A DNA stretch of 64,000 nt from 40CM-2-70-7 sp035505915 (GTDB lineage: Bacteria; Gemmatimonadota; Gemmatimonadetes; Gemmatimonadales; GWC2-71-9). A program made the position numbers and the translations under genes. Location of the stretch: contig DATJQI010000043.1 in the NCBI GenBank assembly GCA_035505915.1, forward strand, positions 1 through 64,000, read 5' to 3'. Each line of letters opens with the position of its first letter. Positions within the stretch are counted from its first letter, which is position 1. The notes under the pieces are model-generated. The model saw nothing but the letters and a program-made list of their open reading frames with translations. It ran no database searches and had not been told where the DNA came from. This document shows, piece after piece, positions 8,401 through 16,678 of the stretch.

Positions 8401-9196
8401 GCGCGAGCGTTCCGAGGTCGAAGGTGCGGCTCAGGATCCTCGGCGTTCCGGGAACCAGGGAGTCGACGGAGTCCCGCGCGACCCGGCGGTCTCCGATGGA
8501 GAGCGCGACGAGGGCTCCCGACGGCGGGTCCTTGCCCCAGGTCGTGATCCGGGTGGCGGCGGTGGCCCACAGCGTGTCGGTGGACCAGGTGACGGGACCG
8601 GAGAGACGGAGCGGTCCCGCGGCCACCGTGGAAACCGGGAGATTGCCCGGCTTCGCGTCGGCGGGTCGGCGATTGGTCGCCCGGATCGAGTCACCCACCA
8701 TCCACGCCCCGAACGCGAAATCGCCGCCGCGGTTCACGACCTTGAGGAGCACGGCATTCCAGCCCTGCGCGAGACGGACCTCCACCGTGTCCCGGTCGTG
8801 ATCGACGCCGCGCGGGACTTCGTGGAAGTGGACGCGCTGGCCGTTCAACCAGGCGAGGATGTCGTCGTCCGACGCCAGCACCAGGGTGCGGCTCTCATCG
8901 CGGGGCGCGTAGACGTAGCTGAACGCGTAGACCACCGTCCGGTCCTTCGCGCCACCGAATTCCTTGCCCAGATCTTCGATACCGCTCGCCGGGATGGTCA
9001 CCGGCCGCCAGCCCGCCGACGAATCCGGAAACGCGGTGGTCTCGCCGCCCAGGTAGTCGCGCGTGAGCCTGGTCGCGCCGGTGTCGGTGGAGACCGGCGT
9101 GGTGAGGAGCCAGGGACGGATGGCGATGGGCAGAGCGGGAGTGGCGTGCGGCTGTTGGAGCAGAAGGGCGAAGGCGGCGTGAAGCAAGCTCGGCAT
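5426..9196 (-). CDS. Secreted GH38 alpha-mannosidase
   Basis: This 1256-residue protein has a hydrophobic N-terminus consistent with a signal peptide. Residues about 50-170 look like a beta-sandwich carbohydrate-binding module (ASDDDILAWLNGQ, GWNAVLLKVVNRGG). The GH38 catalytic region starts near residue 460 with GNSHIDAAWLWR, where His469 and Asp471 are expected zinc ligands, and continues to WTPDSFGY, where Asp581 is the expected nucleophile. The C-terminal third holds the usual beta-rich GH38 domains. It probably releases alpha-linked mannose from external glycans. It starts in an ATGA overlap with the stop of def, so the two are likely cotranscribed. It is longer than many GH38 enzymes because of the N-terminal extension. 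Confidence 0.92.
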   Translation of the reverse strand: MPSLLHAAFALLLQQPHATPALPIAIRPWLLTTPVSTDTGATRLTRDYLGGETTAFPDSSAGWRPVTIPASGIEDLGKEFGGAKDRTVVYAFSYVYAPRDESRTLVLASDDDILAWLNGQRVHFHEVPRGVDHDRDTVEVRLAQGWNAVLLKVVNRGGDFAFGAWMVGDSIRATNRRPADAKPGNLPVSTVAAGPLRLSGPVTWSTDTLWATAATRITTWGKDPPSGALVALSIGDRRVARDSVDSLVPGTPRILSRTFDLGTLAQVALDTGSVLSTAIGAGQSGAVSLVPAPLDPAQVLALLDSRIQFAAWNDHGATLETTVSVPAAFAGLTVDLLAAEFGPTARYAVNGQARTPAADGTLPLCAPCVAHDSLHITVVRDSTRPWWDHPRARVRDRSYSDFALDLTLLPALGDSTGSVPWPDARAWLAAITSPDKSAYRALEARSSRALAGDSARFARDTIHLVGNSHIDAAWLWRHPETMGVVEATWRTALKLEQKFPSMTFAASAAQYYDWLAARAPGLLDSIRAAEHAGRWEAVGGWWLEADQNLPGGESLVRQGLYGQRYFQKLTGRRSKVAWTPDSFGYPWQMPQIWHGLGMDYFVTQKIRWNDSTTFPFDAFVWKGRDGTRIFAYNPWGYDHDLDGATLARQMLQDNARTDTAHHMLVLYGVGDHGGGPTAEMLDRRGDLGRLPAFPVLKDDRPTAALSSIRAAHPMDRWPVWDDELYLEYHRATYTTQSWMKRRNRESETLLGTAEFLATVDPAPYPRDSIEHAWRQTLFNEFHDLLPGSGIHAIYLDAMATYDSVAAAGTAIRDRSAYDLAARLDTRGRGVAVAVFNPSSWARTGYVDVPLTAALRGLSARPLVAADARGRSEPAVIHGDSLRFLATAVPSLGAAVFWVRAGQAPDERSFAGSRTHLENEFLSVDVDPATGEITRLYDRKARKEAIAPNERANVLQLLVDEPAQWDAWNTGFTGQMWTVDSVRALRAGGDAVERWIEVEKPWNGTRITQRIILRRGEPFLEIDNRVDWHERHKFLKAAFNWNVTADSATYEIGYGAIGQPTAPRTQAERAKYEHPGHRWGDLSDATFGVSVLNDSKYGWDTRGHTQRLSLLRAPLWPDSLADRGLQRFRYAIYPHAGDWRRGLTEREAQAFNVPMIAVAAPAHAGPAGRSWSVAASSEPDVYITAVKRAEDLPALALRVVEWHGRAVTTKITFGRPVKRVRRANLLEDPEAPVPLSPDGRTVSLTLHPWEIATLLVE

Positions 9197-9744
9197 CAGA
9201 GCATCTCTCGGGGTGACGGGGGGCCGTACCGGTCGGCCGGCTCATGAACTTTCTCCCACTCGGCCCGAAAGGCGAAGGGGTCCAGGCCCGTGGCGCGATC
9301 CACGGCGAGGATCCCGTCCAGGTGGTCGATTTCGTGCTGCACCAGCTCCGCCAGAGGGCCCTCGAGGGGGACGGTGTGCGGTTTTCCGCGCAGGTCCTGA
9401 TAGGAGAGCGTGACCTGATGGGCCCGGGTTACGCGTACATAGAGGTTGGGGAACGAGAAGCAGTCGTCCCAGACCTGAAAATCGTCGGGGCCCACGTCCG
9501 TGATCTCGGGATTCACGAGGGTCGCGTCGAGGCCCGGCGTATCGACCACCACGACGCGGATCGGTGCCCCGATCTGGGGGGCCGCCAGAGCCCGGCCCAT
9601 CTTGAACTTCTCACGGGCCTGGTCCAGGGTGTCCCGGAGGTCGTCCGCCACCAGGCGCACGGCGGCCGACGATGGCTTTTCGACCATCTGGCAGCGGGCC
9701 CGGAGCACAGGGTCACCAAGCTGGCGGATCCGGCGAACTGTCAT
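9196..9744 (-). CDS. def: Peptide deformylase with variant motifs
   Basis: Deformylases remove the N-formyl group from nascent proteins using a metal held by Cys and two His. In this 182-residue protein motif I reads GRALAAPQIG (residues 50-59), motif III reads QHEIDHLDG (His137, Glu138, His141), and motif II reads WDDCFSFP with Cys95. Metal ligands and catalytic Glu are present, but motif II departs from EGCLS and motif I has Ala for the second Gly. It may be a divergent housekeeping enzyme or a second copy. The stop overlaps the mannosidase start in ATGA. A Shine-Dalgarno is not obvious. Confidence 0.88.
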   Translation of the reverse strand: MTVRRIRQLGDPVLRARCQMVEKPSSAAVRLVADDLRDTLDQAREKFKMGRALAAPQIGAPIRVVVVDTPGLDATLVNPEITDVGPDDFQVWDDCFSFPNLYVRVTRAHQVTLSYQDLRGKPHTVPLEGPLAELVQHEIDHLDGILAVDRATGLDPFAFRAEWEKVHEPADRYGPPSPREML

Positions 9745-9801
9745 GGGGGCGCCTAATGTGGCGATTTGGCGGGACGGTGCAATACGGGGTAACGTAAGTC
9801 C

Positions 9802-10419
9802 ATGTCACTGGCGGGTATCGTGCTGGCGGCGGGACGCTCTTCGCGAATGGGGTCACCCAAGGCCCTGCTCGATTTCCGCGGGGAGCCATTCGTGCTCCGG
9901 ATCCTCGAGGCACTCGAAGCCCTCGACTTGAAGACCCGAGTCGTGGTGGTGGGCCCCGGCTCGGACGCGCTCGAGATCAGATCCGCCATCGCCCGGCATG
10001 ACTGCCTGGTGGTCGAGAACCGCGACGTCGACGGGGGCCCGATCGCGTCGCTCCGGGCCGGGCTCGCGGCCCTGCACGCGCTGGCGCCCACCGGCGTTCT
10101 GGTGTGGCCGGTGGACCTCCCGCACGTCCGGGTGGATACCGTCGAACGTCTGATCGAGGTATTCCGGAGGGGTCAGCACTTTGCCGTGGTGCCCAGGTTC
10201 GGCGCGCGCCGCGGTCACCCGATCATCTGGAGCCAGGCCGCCTTCGACGAGCTGACCACCAGCGCCGAAGCGAGCCGGGACGGCGCCCGCGCCGTCCTCC
10301 ACGCACACATGGCGACGATCGCCGAGGTGCCGGTGGATGATCCGGCCGTGATCGACGACTTGAATACCAGGGAGGATTACGAGAGACTCGTGCGGGAGAT
10401 AAACCGCGACGCATACTGA
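9802..10419 (+). CDS. MobA/MocA-like nucleotidyltransferase
   Basis: The 205-residue protein opens with LAAGRSSRMGSPKALL, the nucleotide-binding signature of the molybdenum-cofactor cytidylyl/guanylyltransferase group and related sugar-nucleotide pyrophosphorylases. The later segments GGPIASLRAGL, VWPVDLPHV and GHPIIW match the MocA-like pattern of substrate and metal-binding loops. It probably transfers a nucleotide to a phosphorylated small molecule. Molybdopterin is the likeliest substrate from the family, but no molybdenum enzyme or other Moco gene is visible in the window. It stands alone between divergent def and the hairpin repeat at 10419-10504. Confidence 0.8.
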   Translation: MSLAGIVLAAGRSSRMGSPKALLDFRGEPFVLRILEALEALDLKTRVVVVGPGSDALEIRSAIARHDCLVVENRDVDGGPIASLRAGLAALHALAPTGVLVWPVDLPHVRVDTVERLIEVFRRGQHFAVVPRFGARRGHPIIWSQAAFDELTTSAEASRDGARAVLHAHMATIAEVPVDDPAVIDDLNTREDYERLVREINRDAY

Positions 10420-10504
10420 GGGGCCAGGGGGCGGGGTCCAGGGGTCAGGGAACTCTCGGAATGATGGGGAGTTACTGACCCCTGACATTCGATCCCTGGC
10501 CCCT
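10419..10504. repeat. Nested GGGGTCAGG/CCTGACCCC hairpin element
   Basis: Outer arms AGGGGCCAGGG (10419-10429) and CCCTGGCCCCT (10494-10504) enclose inner arms AGGGGTCAG (10440-10448) and CTGACCCCT (10475-10483), with AACTC/GAGTT closing toward the loop. The element begins at the stop codon of the nucleotidyltransferase gene. The inner arm shares the CCTGACC core of the tandem repeat at 15678-15712, suggesting a dispersed genomic repeat that may also end transcription. No T-tract follows. Confidence 0.65.
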
Positions 10505-10509
10505 TGTTC

Positions 10510-10533
10510 AATCCCGACTTTCCGAGTAGGATT
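10510..10533. promoter_or_regulatory. Possible Rrf2-type operator upstream of sufB
   Basis: AATCC (10510-10514) and GGATT (10529-10533) flank CGACTTTCCGAGTA, a partial dyad about 40 bp before the sufB ATG. Suf operons are often controlled by Rrf2-family Fe-S regulators that bind dyads. No such regulator gene is in the window. The palindrome is imperfect. Confidence 0.25.
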
Positions 10534-10571
10534 AACTAAACACAACGCAACTTACGATGCAGAAATAACTT

Positions 10572-12005
10572 ATGACTTCAATCGAAGCTCAGGTTCTTCA
10601 GCCCTATAAGTACGGGTTCGTCACCGATATCGAGTCGGACGACGTACCCCTGGGCCTGAACGAGGACATCATCCGGCTCATCTCCCGCAAGAAGAGTGAG
10701 CCGGCCTTCCTGCTGGAGTGGCGCCTCAAGGCGTACCGGCACTGGCTGACGCTGTCCGAGCCGACCTGGGCCAACGTCCACCACCCCCCGATCGACTACC
10801 AGGCGATCCGCTACTACTCGGCGCCCAAGCAGCAGAAGAAGCTCGACTCCCTGGACCAGGTCGACCCCAAGCTCCTCGAGACCTTCGACAAGCTGGGCAT
10901 CCCCTTGGCCGAGCAGAAGCGGCTGTCGGGCGTGGCGGTGGACGCGGTGTTCGACTCGGTGTCGGTGGCGACCACGTTCCGGGCGGAGCTCGCGAAGTAC
11001 GGGATCATTTTCTGCGCGTTCTCCGAGGCGGTGCGCGAGCACCCCGAGCTGGTCGAGAAGTGGCTGGGGAGTGTCGTGCCCGCGAGCGACAACTTCTTCG
11101 CGGCGCTGAACTCTGCGGTCTTCACCGACGGCTCGTTCTGCTACATCCCGAAGGGCGTGCGCTCGCCGCTCGAGCTGTCGACCTACTTCCGGATCAACGC
11201 GTCGTCCACGGGCCAGTTCGAGCGGACGCTCATCGTCGCCGACGAGGGGAGCTACGTCTCCTACCTCGAAGGCTGCTCGGCGCCGGTGCGCGACGAGAAC
11301 CAGCTGCACGCCGCGGTGGTCGAGCTGGTCGCGCTCGACGACGCGACCATCAAGTACTCGACCATCCAGAACTGGTATCCCGGCGACGAAAACGGCAAAG
11401 GCGGGATCTACAACTTCGTCACCAAGCGGGGCGCCTGCCGCGGCCGGAACTCCAAGATCTCCTGGACGCAGGTCGAGACCGGCTCCGCCATCACCTGGAA
11501 GTACCCGGGCTGCATCCTGCAGGGCGACAACTCGATCGGTGAGTTCTACTCGGTGGCCGTGACCAACAACCACCAGCAGGCGGACACGGGCACCAAGATG
11601 ATTCACATGGGCAGGAACACGCGCTCGACCATCGTGTCCAAGGGGATCTCGGCCGGCAAGGGACAGAACACCTACCGCGGCCTCGTGAAGATCCTGAAGG
11701 GCGCGGAAGACGCCCGGAACTACTCGCAGTGCGACTCGATGCTCATCGGGGACCAGTGCGGGGCGCACACGTTCCCCTACATCGACGTGCGCAACGCCTC
11801 GGCCATCATGGAGCACGAGGCGTCGACCTCGAAGATCGGCGAGGACCAGATCTTCTATTGCAAGCAGCGCGGGCTCTCGGCGGAAGACGCCGTTTCGCTC
11901 GTCGTCAACGGATTCTGCAAGGAAGTGTTCAAGGAGCTGCCGATGGAGTTCGCCGTCGAAGCGCAGAACCTCCTCGGCATCTCCCTGGAAGGGAGCGTCG
12001 GGTGA
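10572..12005 (+). CDS. sufB: Fe-S cluster assembly scaffold SufB
   Basis: SufB forms with SufC and SufD the scaffold on which Fe-S clusters are built. The 477-residue product has the family's N-terminal region (YKYGFVTDIESDDVPLGL), the conserved SFCYIPKGVRSPLELSTYFRI, and the C-terminal beta-helix core ending with STSKIGEDQIFYCKQRG. Length is close to that of other SufB proteins (about 470-495). It opens the plus-strand cluster sufB-C-D-S-U. The stop codon overlaps an in-frame GTG of the next reading frame, so translation of sufC may be coupled. Confidence 0.97.
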   Translation: MTSIEAQVLQPYKYGFVTDIESDDVPLGLNEDIIRLISRKKSEPAFLLEWRLKAYRHWLTLSEPTWANVHHPPIDYQAIRYYSAPKQQKKLDSLDQVDPKLLETFDKLGIPLAEQKRLSGVAVDAVFDSVSVATTFRAELAKYGIIFCAFSEAVREHPELVEKWLGSVVPASDNFFAALNSAVFTDGSFCYIPKGVRSPLELSTYFRINASSTGQFERTLIVADEGSYVSYLEGCSAPVRDENQLHAAVVELVALDDATIKYSTIQNWYPGDENGKGGIYNFVTKRGACRGRNSKISWTQVETGSAITWKYPGCILQGDNSIGEFYSVAVTNNHQQADTGTKMIHMGRNTRSTIVSKGISAGKGQNTYRGLVKILKGAEDARNYSQCDSMLIGDQCGAHTFPYIDVRNASAIMEHEASTSKIGEDQIFYCKQRGLSAEDAVSLVVNGFCKEVFKELPMEFAVEAQNLLGISLEGSVG

Positions 12006-12037
12006 GCACGGGAAGCGGGAAGAGGGAAGCGGGAGGA

Positions 12038-12780
<743 letters not shown>

Positions 12781-12784
<4 letters not shown>

Positions 12785-13923
12785 ACTGGCTCACGGAGCT
12801 GCGGGAGAAGGCCGCCGCCCGGTTCGCCGAAGTCGGGTTCCCGACGACGCGGCAGGAAGCGTGGCGGTTCACCGATGTCCGCTCGCTCGCCGAAACGGCG
12901 TTCGGCCCGGGCGTCTCACGGTGGACCGTCGACGCGAACGGCGCGAAGGGCCTGGTCGGGGACCTGTCGAAGGCCGGCGACATCGCCCGGGCGCACCTCG
13001 GGCGCTACGCGGAGCCGGCCGCCAATCCGTTTACGGCGCTCGCCACCGCCCGCCTCCAGGACGCGCAGGTGGTGTCGATCCCGGCCGGCGCCGACGTCCT
13101 CACCCCGATCCGGCTGTCGCACCGCCTCGAGGGACCGGGTCCCGTCATGGGCACTCCCCGGGTTCTGATCGTGGTCGGGGACCGGGCGCGGGCGACCGTG
13201 ATCGAGACCCACGAGGACTCCGGCGTCGAAGGGGCGTTCTCGAACAGCGTCACCGAAATCGTGCTGGGCCAGGCCGCGACCCTCGACTACGTCCGGGTGC
13301 AGCGCGAGGGCCGGACGGCGACGCACATCGCGACGACCCAGTCGCACCAGGGGAAGGACAGCGTCCTCCGCTCCACCGCCATTGCCCTCGGCGCCGGGCT
13401 CTCGCGGCACGACCTCGGGGCCGTCATGGCCGGCACCGGAGCGTCGCTCGTCCTGAACGGCCTGACGGTGATCGGCGGCCGCCAGCACGTCGACTATCAC
13501 ACGACCATCGATCACGCCCAGCCGCACTGTGAGAGCCACGAGCTCTTCAACGGGGTCTTCGACGACCACGCCCGCGGCGTCTTCAACGGCCGGATCATCG
13601 TGCGGCCGGGCGCGCAGCGCACCGACTCGAAGCAGACCAACAACAACCTGCTCTTGTCCCGGGAGGCGCGGGCCGATTCCCAGCCCCAGCTCGAGATCTA
13701 CGCCGACGACGTGAAGTGCACGCACGGCGCCACGCTCGGTCCGCTGGATCCGACCGCCCTGTTCTATCTCCAGAGCCGGGGCCTTTCGGCGGTGACGGCC
13801 AAGAGCCTGTTGACCTACGGCTTCGCCGCGGACGTCCTCAACCGGATCGCGACGGCGCCGGTCCGCGAGGAGCTCGACCGGGTGATTCAGGGCCGGCTGG
13901 GAGTGGAGATGCTGGCCGCGTGA
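12781..13923 (+). CDS. sufD: Fe-S cluster assembly protein SufD
   Basis: SufD is the SufB paralogue that completes the SufBC2D scaffold. This 380-residue protein starts at a GTG in a GTGA overlap with sufC. It shows an N-terminal FPTTRQEAWRFTDVR motif typical of SufD, and the C-terminal beta-helix with HHTTIDHAQPHCESHELFNG-like sequence (here preceded by VDYH), QTNNNLLLS and CTHGATLGPLD. The histidine and cysteine residues in the core are in the expected places. It also overlaps sufS by 4 nt, so sufC, sufD and sufS are translationally linked. Confidence 0.95.
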
Positions 13924-15179
13924 CGACCACCCGCCAGGCCCCGTCTCGCTCCGCCGCGTCGGGCTGGGACCTCGCCCGGATCCGGGCCGACTTCCCCATT
14001 CTCGCCACCACCGTACGCGGGAAGCCGCTCGTCTACCTGGACAACGGCGCGACGAGCCAGAAGCCGCGCGCGGTGATCGACGCGGTGAGCCGGTTCTACG
14101 AAACCGGCAACGCCAACGTGCACCGCGGAGTGTACGCGCTCAGCGAGTCGGCGACCGCCGCGTACGAAGGCGCCCGCTCCACGCTCCGGCGTTTCCTGAA
14201 CGCCCGCGAAGACCGCGAGATCATCTACGTGCGCGGGACCACGGAGGCGGTGAACCTCGTGGCGTCGAGCTTCGGACGGCTGAAGGTGAAGGCGGGCGAC
14301 GAGATTCTCGTGTCGGCGATGGAGCACCACTCGAACATCGTGCCCTGGCAGATGCTGGCGGAGCAGACCGGCGCGACCATCAAGGTGATCCCGATGAACC
14401 GGGCCGGGGAGCTCGAGCTCGATCAGTACGAGCGCCTGCTGACGCCGCGCACGCGCATCGTCGCGGTGGCCCACATCTCGAACTCCCTCGGCACCATCAA
14501 TCCGATCAAGCAGATGGCGGCGCTCGCCCACTCCCGGGGGGTGCCGATCCTGGTCGATGGCGCCCAGGGAGCCCCGCACCTGGTCCTGGACGTCCAGGAT
14601 CTCGGCTGTGATTTCTACACGGTGTCCGGCCATAAGATGTTTGGTCCCACGGGGATAGGGGTCCTCTACGGCCGGGCCGAGCACCTCGAGGCCATGCCTC
14701 CCTACCAGGGGGGTGGGGACATGATCCGCTCGGTCACGTTCGAAAAGACCACCTACGCCCCCATCCCGGCCAAGTTCGAGGCGGGGACTCCGGACATCGC
14801 GGGCGTCGTCGGGTTGGGCGCGGCGGTCGATTACCTCGCCGGTCTCGATCGCGCCGCGGCGCTCCACCACGAGCACGACCTCCTGGCGTACGCCACGACG
14901 CGGCTCGCGACGGTGCCGGGGCTCACGATCGTGGGGACCGCCCGCGACAAGGCCAGCGTGGTGTCGTTCGTGCTGAACGGGGTTCACGCGCACGACGTGG
15001 GGACCATCGTGGACCAGTCCGGAGTGGCCATCCGCACGGGCCACCACTGCACTCAGCCGGTGATGGAGTTCTTCGGGGTTCCGGCCACCGCGCGGGCGTC
15101 CTTTGCCTTCTACAACACGCGGGACGAAGTGGACGTGCTGGTCGAGGCGCTGCAGGGTGTCCGCAAGGTGTTCGGCTGA
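13920..15179 (+). CDS. sufS: Cysteine desulfurase SufS
   Basis: SufS is the PLP enzyme that takes sulfur from cysteine and passes it to SufU. The 419-residue protein starts at a GTG overlapping the sufD stop (GTGA). The PLP-binding lysine is Lys239 in SGHKMFGPTGIG, and the active-site cysteine is Cys377 in RTGHHCTQP, the group II form expected for SufS. AMEHHSNIVPWQ and FEAGTPDIAG are also conserved. A longer upstream reading frame in the same phase runs back through sufD and is not used. The stop TGA overlaps the sufU ATG. Confidence 0.97.
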   Translation: MTTTRQAPSRSAASGWDLARIRADFPILATTVRGKPLVYLDNGATSQKPRAVIDAVSRFYETGNANVHRGVYALSESATAAYEGARSTLRRFLNAREDREIIYVRGTTEAVNLVASSFGRLKVKAGDEILVSAMEHHSNIVPWQMLAEQTGATIKVIPMNRAGELELDQYERLLTPRTRIVAVAHISNSLGTINPIKQMAALAHSRGVPILVDGAQGAPHLVLDVQDLGCDFYTVSGHKMFGPTGIGVLYGRAEHLEAMPPYQGGGDMIRSVTFEKTTYAPIPAKFEAGTPDIAGVVGLGAAVDYLAGLDRAAALHHEHDLLAYATTRLATVPGLTIVGTARDKASVVSFVLNGVHAHDVGTIVDQSGVAIRTGHHCTQPVMEFFGVPATARASFAFYNTRDEVDVLVEALQGVRKVFG

Positions 15180-15631
15180 TGGCCGACCTGACCGAGCTGT
15201 ACCAGCAGACGATCGTCGAGCACAACCGGAGTCCCCGGAACTTCAAGACGCTCGGTCACCCCACCAATCACGCCCAGGGGGACAACCCGCTGTGCGGCGA
15301 CCGGATCGATCTCCAGATCGAGCTCGACGGCGGTGTGATCAAGGATATCGGCTTCCAGGGCTCGGGATGCGCCATCTCCCAGGCTTCGGCGTCCCTGATG
15401 ACGTCGGCGGTGCTCGGCAAGAGCCCCGCCGAGGCCGAGCGGCTCTTTCGGTCTTTTCATGATATGGTGACCGGGGGCGCGGACGCCCCGGCCGACCCCC
15501 AGACGTTGGGCAAGCTCGCGGCGTTCGCGGGGGTGCGGCAGTTCCCGGCCCGCGTGAAGTGCGCGAATCTCGCCTGGCACACCCTCCACGCGGCCCTCGC
15601 GGCCGACCCAGCCCCCATCAGCACCGAGTAA
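15179..15631 (+). CDS. sufU: Zinc-dependent sulfurtransferase SufU
   Basis: SufU accepts persulfide sulfur from SufS. In this 150-residue protein the zinc ligands are Cys39, Asp41, Cys64 and Cys128, seen in NPLCGDR, GSGCAISQAS and VKCANL. The extra loop between Cys64 and Cys128 and the close sufS pairing identify SufU rather than IscU. The start overlaps the sufS stop (TGATG). It closes the suf cluster, and a CCTGACC tandem repeat lies 46 bp downstream. Confidence 0.95.
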   Translation: MADLTELYQQTIVEHNRSPRNFKTLGHPTNHAQGDNPLCGDRIDLQIELDGGVIKDIGFQGSGCAISQASASLMTSAVLGKSPAEAERLFRSFHDMVTGGADAPADPQTLGKLAAFAGVRQFPARVKCANLAWHTLHAALAADPAPISTE

Positions 15632-15677
15632 CCCTGCGGGTCATTCTTCCGTAGAATTGGGGCGCCGTTGGTCGTTC

Positions 15678-15712
15678 CCTGACCCCTGACCCCTGACCCC
15701 TGGTACCTGACA
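15678..15712 (+). repeat. CCTGACC heptamer tandem repeat
   Basis: Five consecutive 7-bp units: three exact CCTGACC copies, then CCTGGTA and CCTGACA. The array ends 3 bp before the ATG of the ABC ATPase gene, so it occupies the place of a normal ribosome binding site. The same core occurs in the hairpin element at 10419-10504. Confidence 0.75.
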
Positions 15713-15715
15713 CCC

Positions 15716-16678
15716 ATGGCTTCTGCCGTCGTCCAGCTCGACAAGATCACCAAGCGCTTCGCCGGCCACGTGGCCGTCGACGCGCTTTCACTTCAGGTCC
15801 CGTCCGGGTCCATCTATGGACTCCTGGGACCCAACGGCGCCGGGAAGAGCACTTCGATCCGGATGCTGATGCACATCCACGTGCCTGACGAGGGCACGGT
15901 TCGCCTCTTCGGTGAGGACGGCAAGACGGGCCGGGACCAATCGGCGCGCATCGGCTACCTGCCGGAGGAGCGGGGACTCTACCCGAAGATGCGGGTGATC
16001 GACGTCCTGGTCTTTCTGGCGGAGATGAAGGGGGTGGAGCGCCGGAAAGCGCGGACGCTCGCGCTGCAATGGCTCGAGCGGCTGGGCCTCTCGGACTGGC
16101 GGATGCGAAAGGTGAATGAATTATCGAAGGGGATGCAGCAGAAGGTTCAGGTGATCTCGACCCTGCTCCACGATCCCGACCTGCTGGTGCTCGACGAGCC
16201 GTTTTCCGGGCTCGACCCGGTCAACGCGCAGGTGCTGAAGGACACGGTGCTCGACCTGCGGAAGCGCGGGAAGACCATTCTCCTTTCGACGCACATCATG
16301 GAGCAGGCCGAGCAGCTCTGTGACGGCGTGTGCATCATCGCCCGCGGCAAGAAGCTGGTGGACGGTCCGCTCGCCGAGGTCAAGCGGACGCACGGCGGGC
16401 ACCACGTGCACGTCACGTTCGACGGCGCGCCCGGCGATGCCGAGCGGATCTTCGCGGACCCGAAGCTCGTGAAGAAGCAGGAAAGCACGGGCCAGTATGC
16501 GGAGCTCGAGCTGGCCGCCGGCGCCGACGCCCAGGACATCCTGAAGGGCCTGGTGACCTCGGGGGCCCGGCTCGCCAAGTTCGAGCTGGCCGAGCCCTCC
16601 CTCAACAAGATTTTCGTCGATCTGGTGGGACCCGAAGCCGCCACCGCCGCGGCGCGTCCGGAGGTGGCCCGTGCATAA
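15716..16678 (+). CDS. ABC transporter ATP-binding protein (NatA-like)
   Basis: This 320-residue ATPase has Walker A GPNGAGKST, signature LSKGMQQKVQ, Walker B LLVLDEPFSGLD and the switch histidine in LLSTHIMEQAE. The divergent signature and the C-terminal extension after residue 230 are typical of ABC-2 exporters of the NatA/DrrA group. It forms a transporter with the next gene, whose GTG start lies 8 nt inside this gene. Substrate unknown: sodium, drugs or lipids are all possible for the group. The immediate upstream DNA is the heptamer repeat, and no clear Shine-Dalgarno is seen. Confidence 0.9.
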   Translation: MASAVVQLDKITKRFAGHVAVDALSLQVPSGSIYGLLGPNGAGKSTSIRMLMHIHVPDEGTVRLFGEDGKTGRDQSARIGYLPEERGLYPKMRVIDVLVFLAEMKGVERRKARTLALQWLERLGLSDWRMRKVNELSKGMQQKVQVISTLLHDPDLLVLDEPFSGLDPVNAQVLKDTVLDLRKRGKTILLSTHIMEQAEQLCDGVCIIARGKKLVDGPLAEVKRTHGGHHVHVTFDGAPGDAERIFADPKLVKKQESTGQYAELELAAGADAQDILKGLVTSGARLAKFELAEPSLNKIFVDLVGPEAATAAARPEVARA

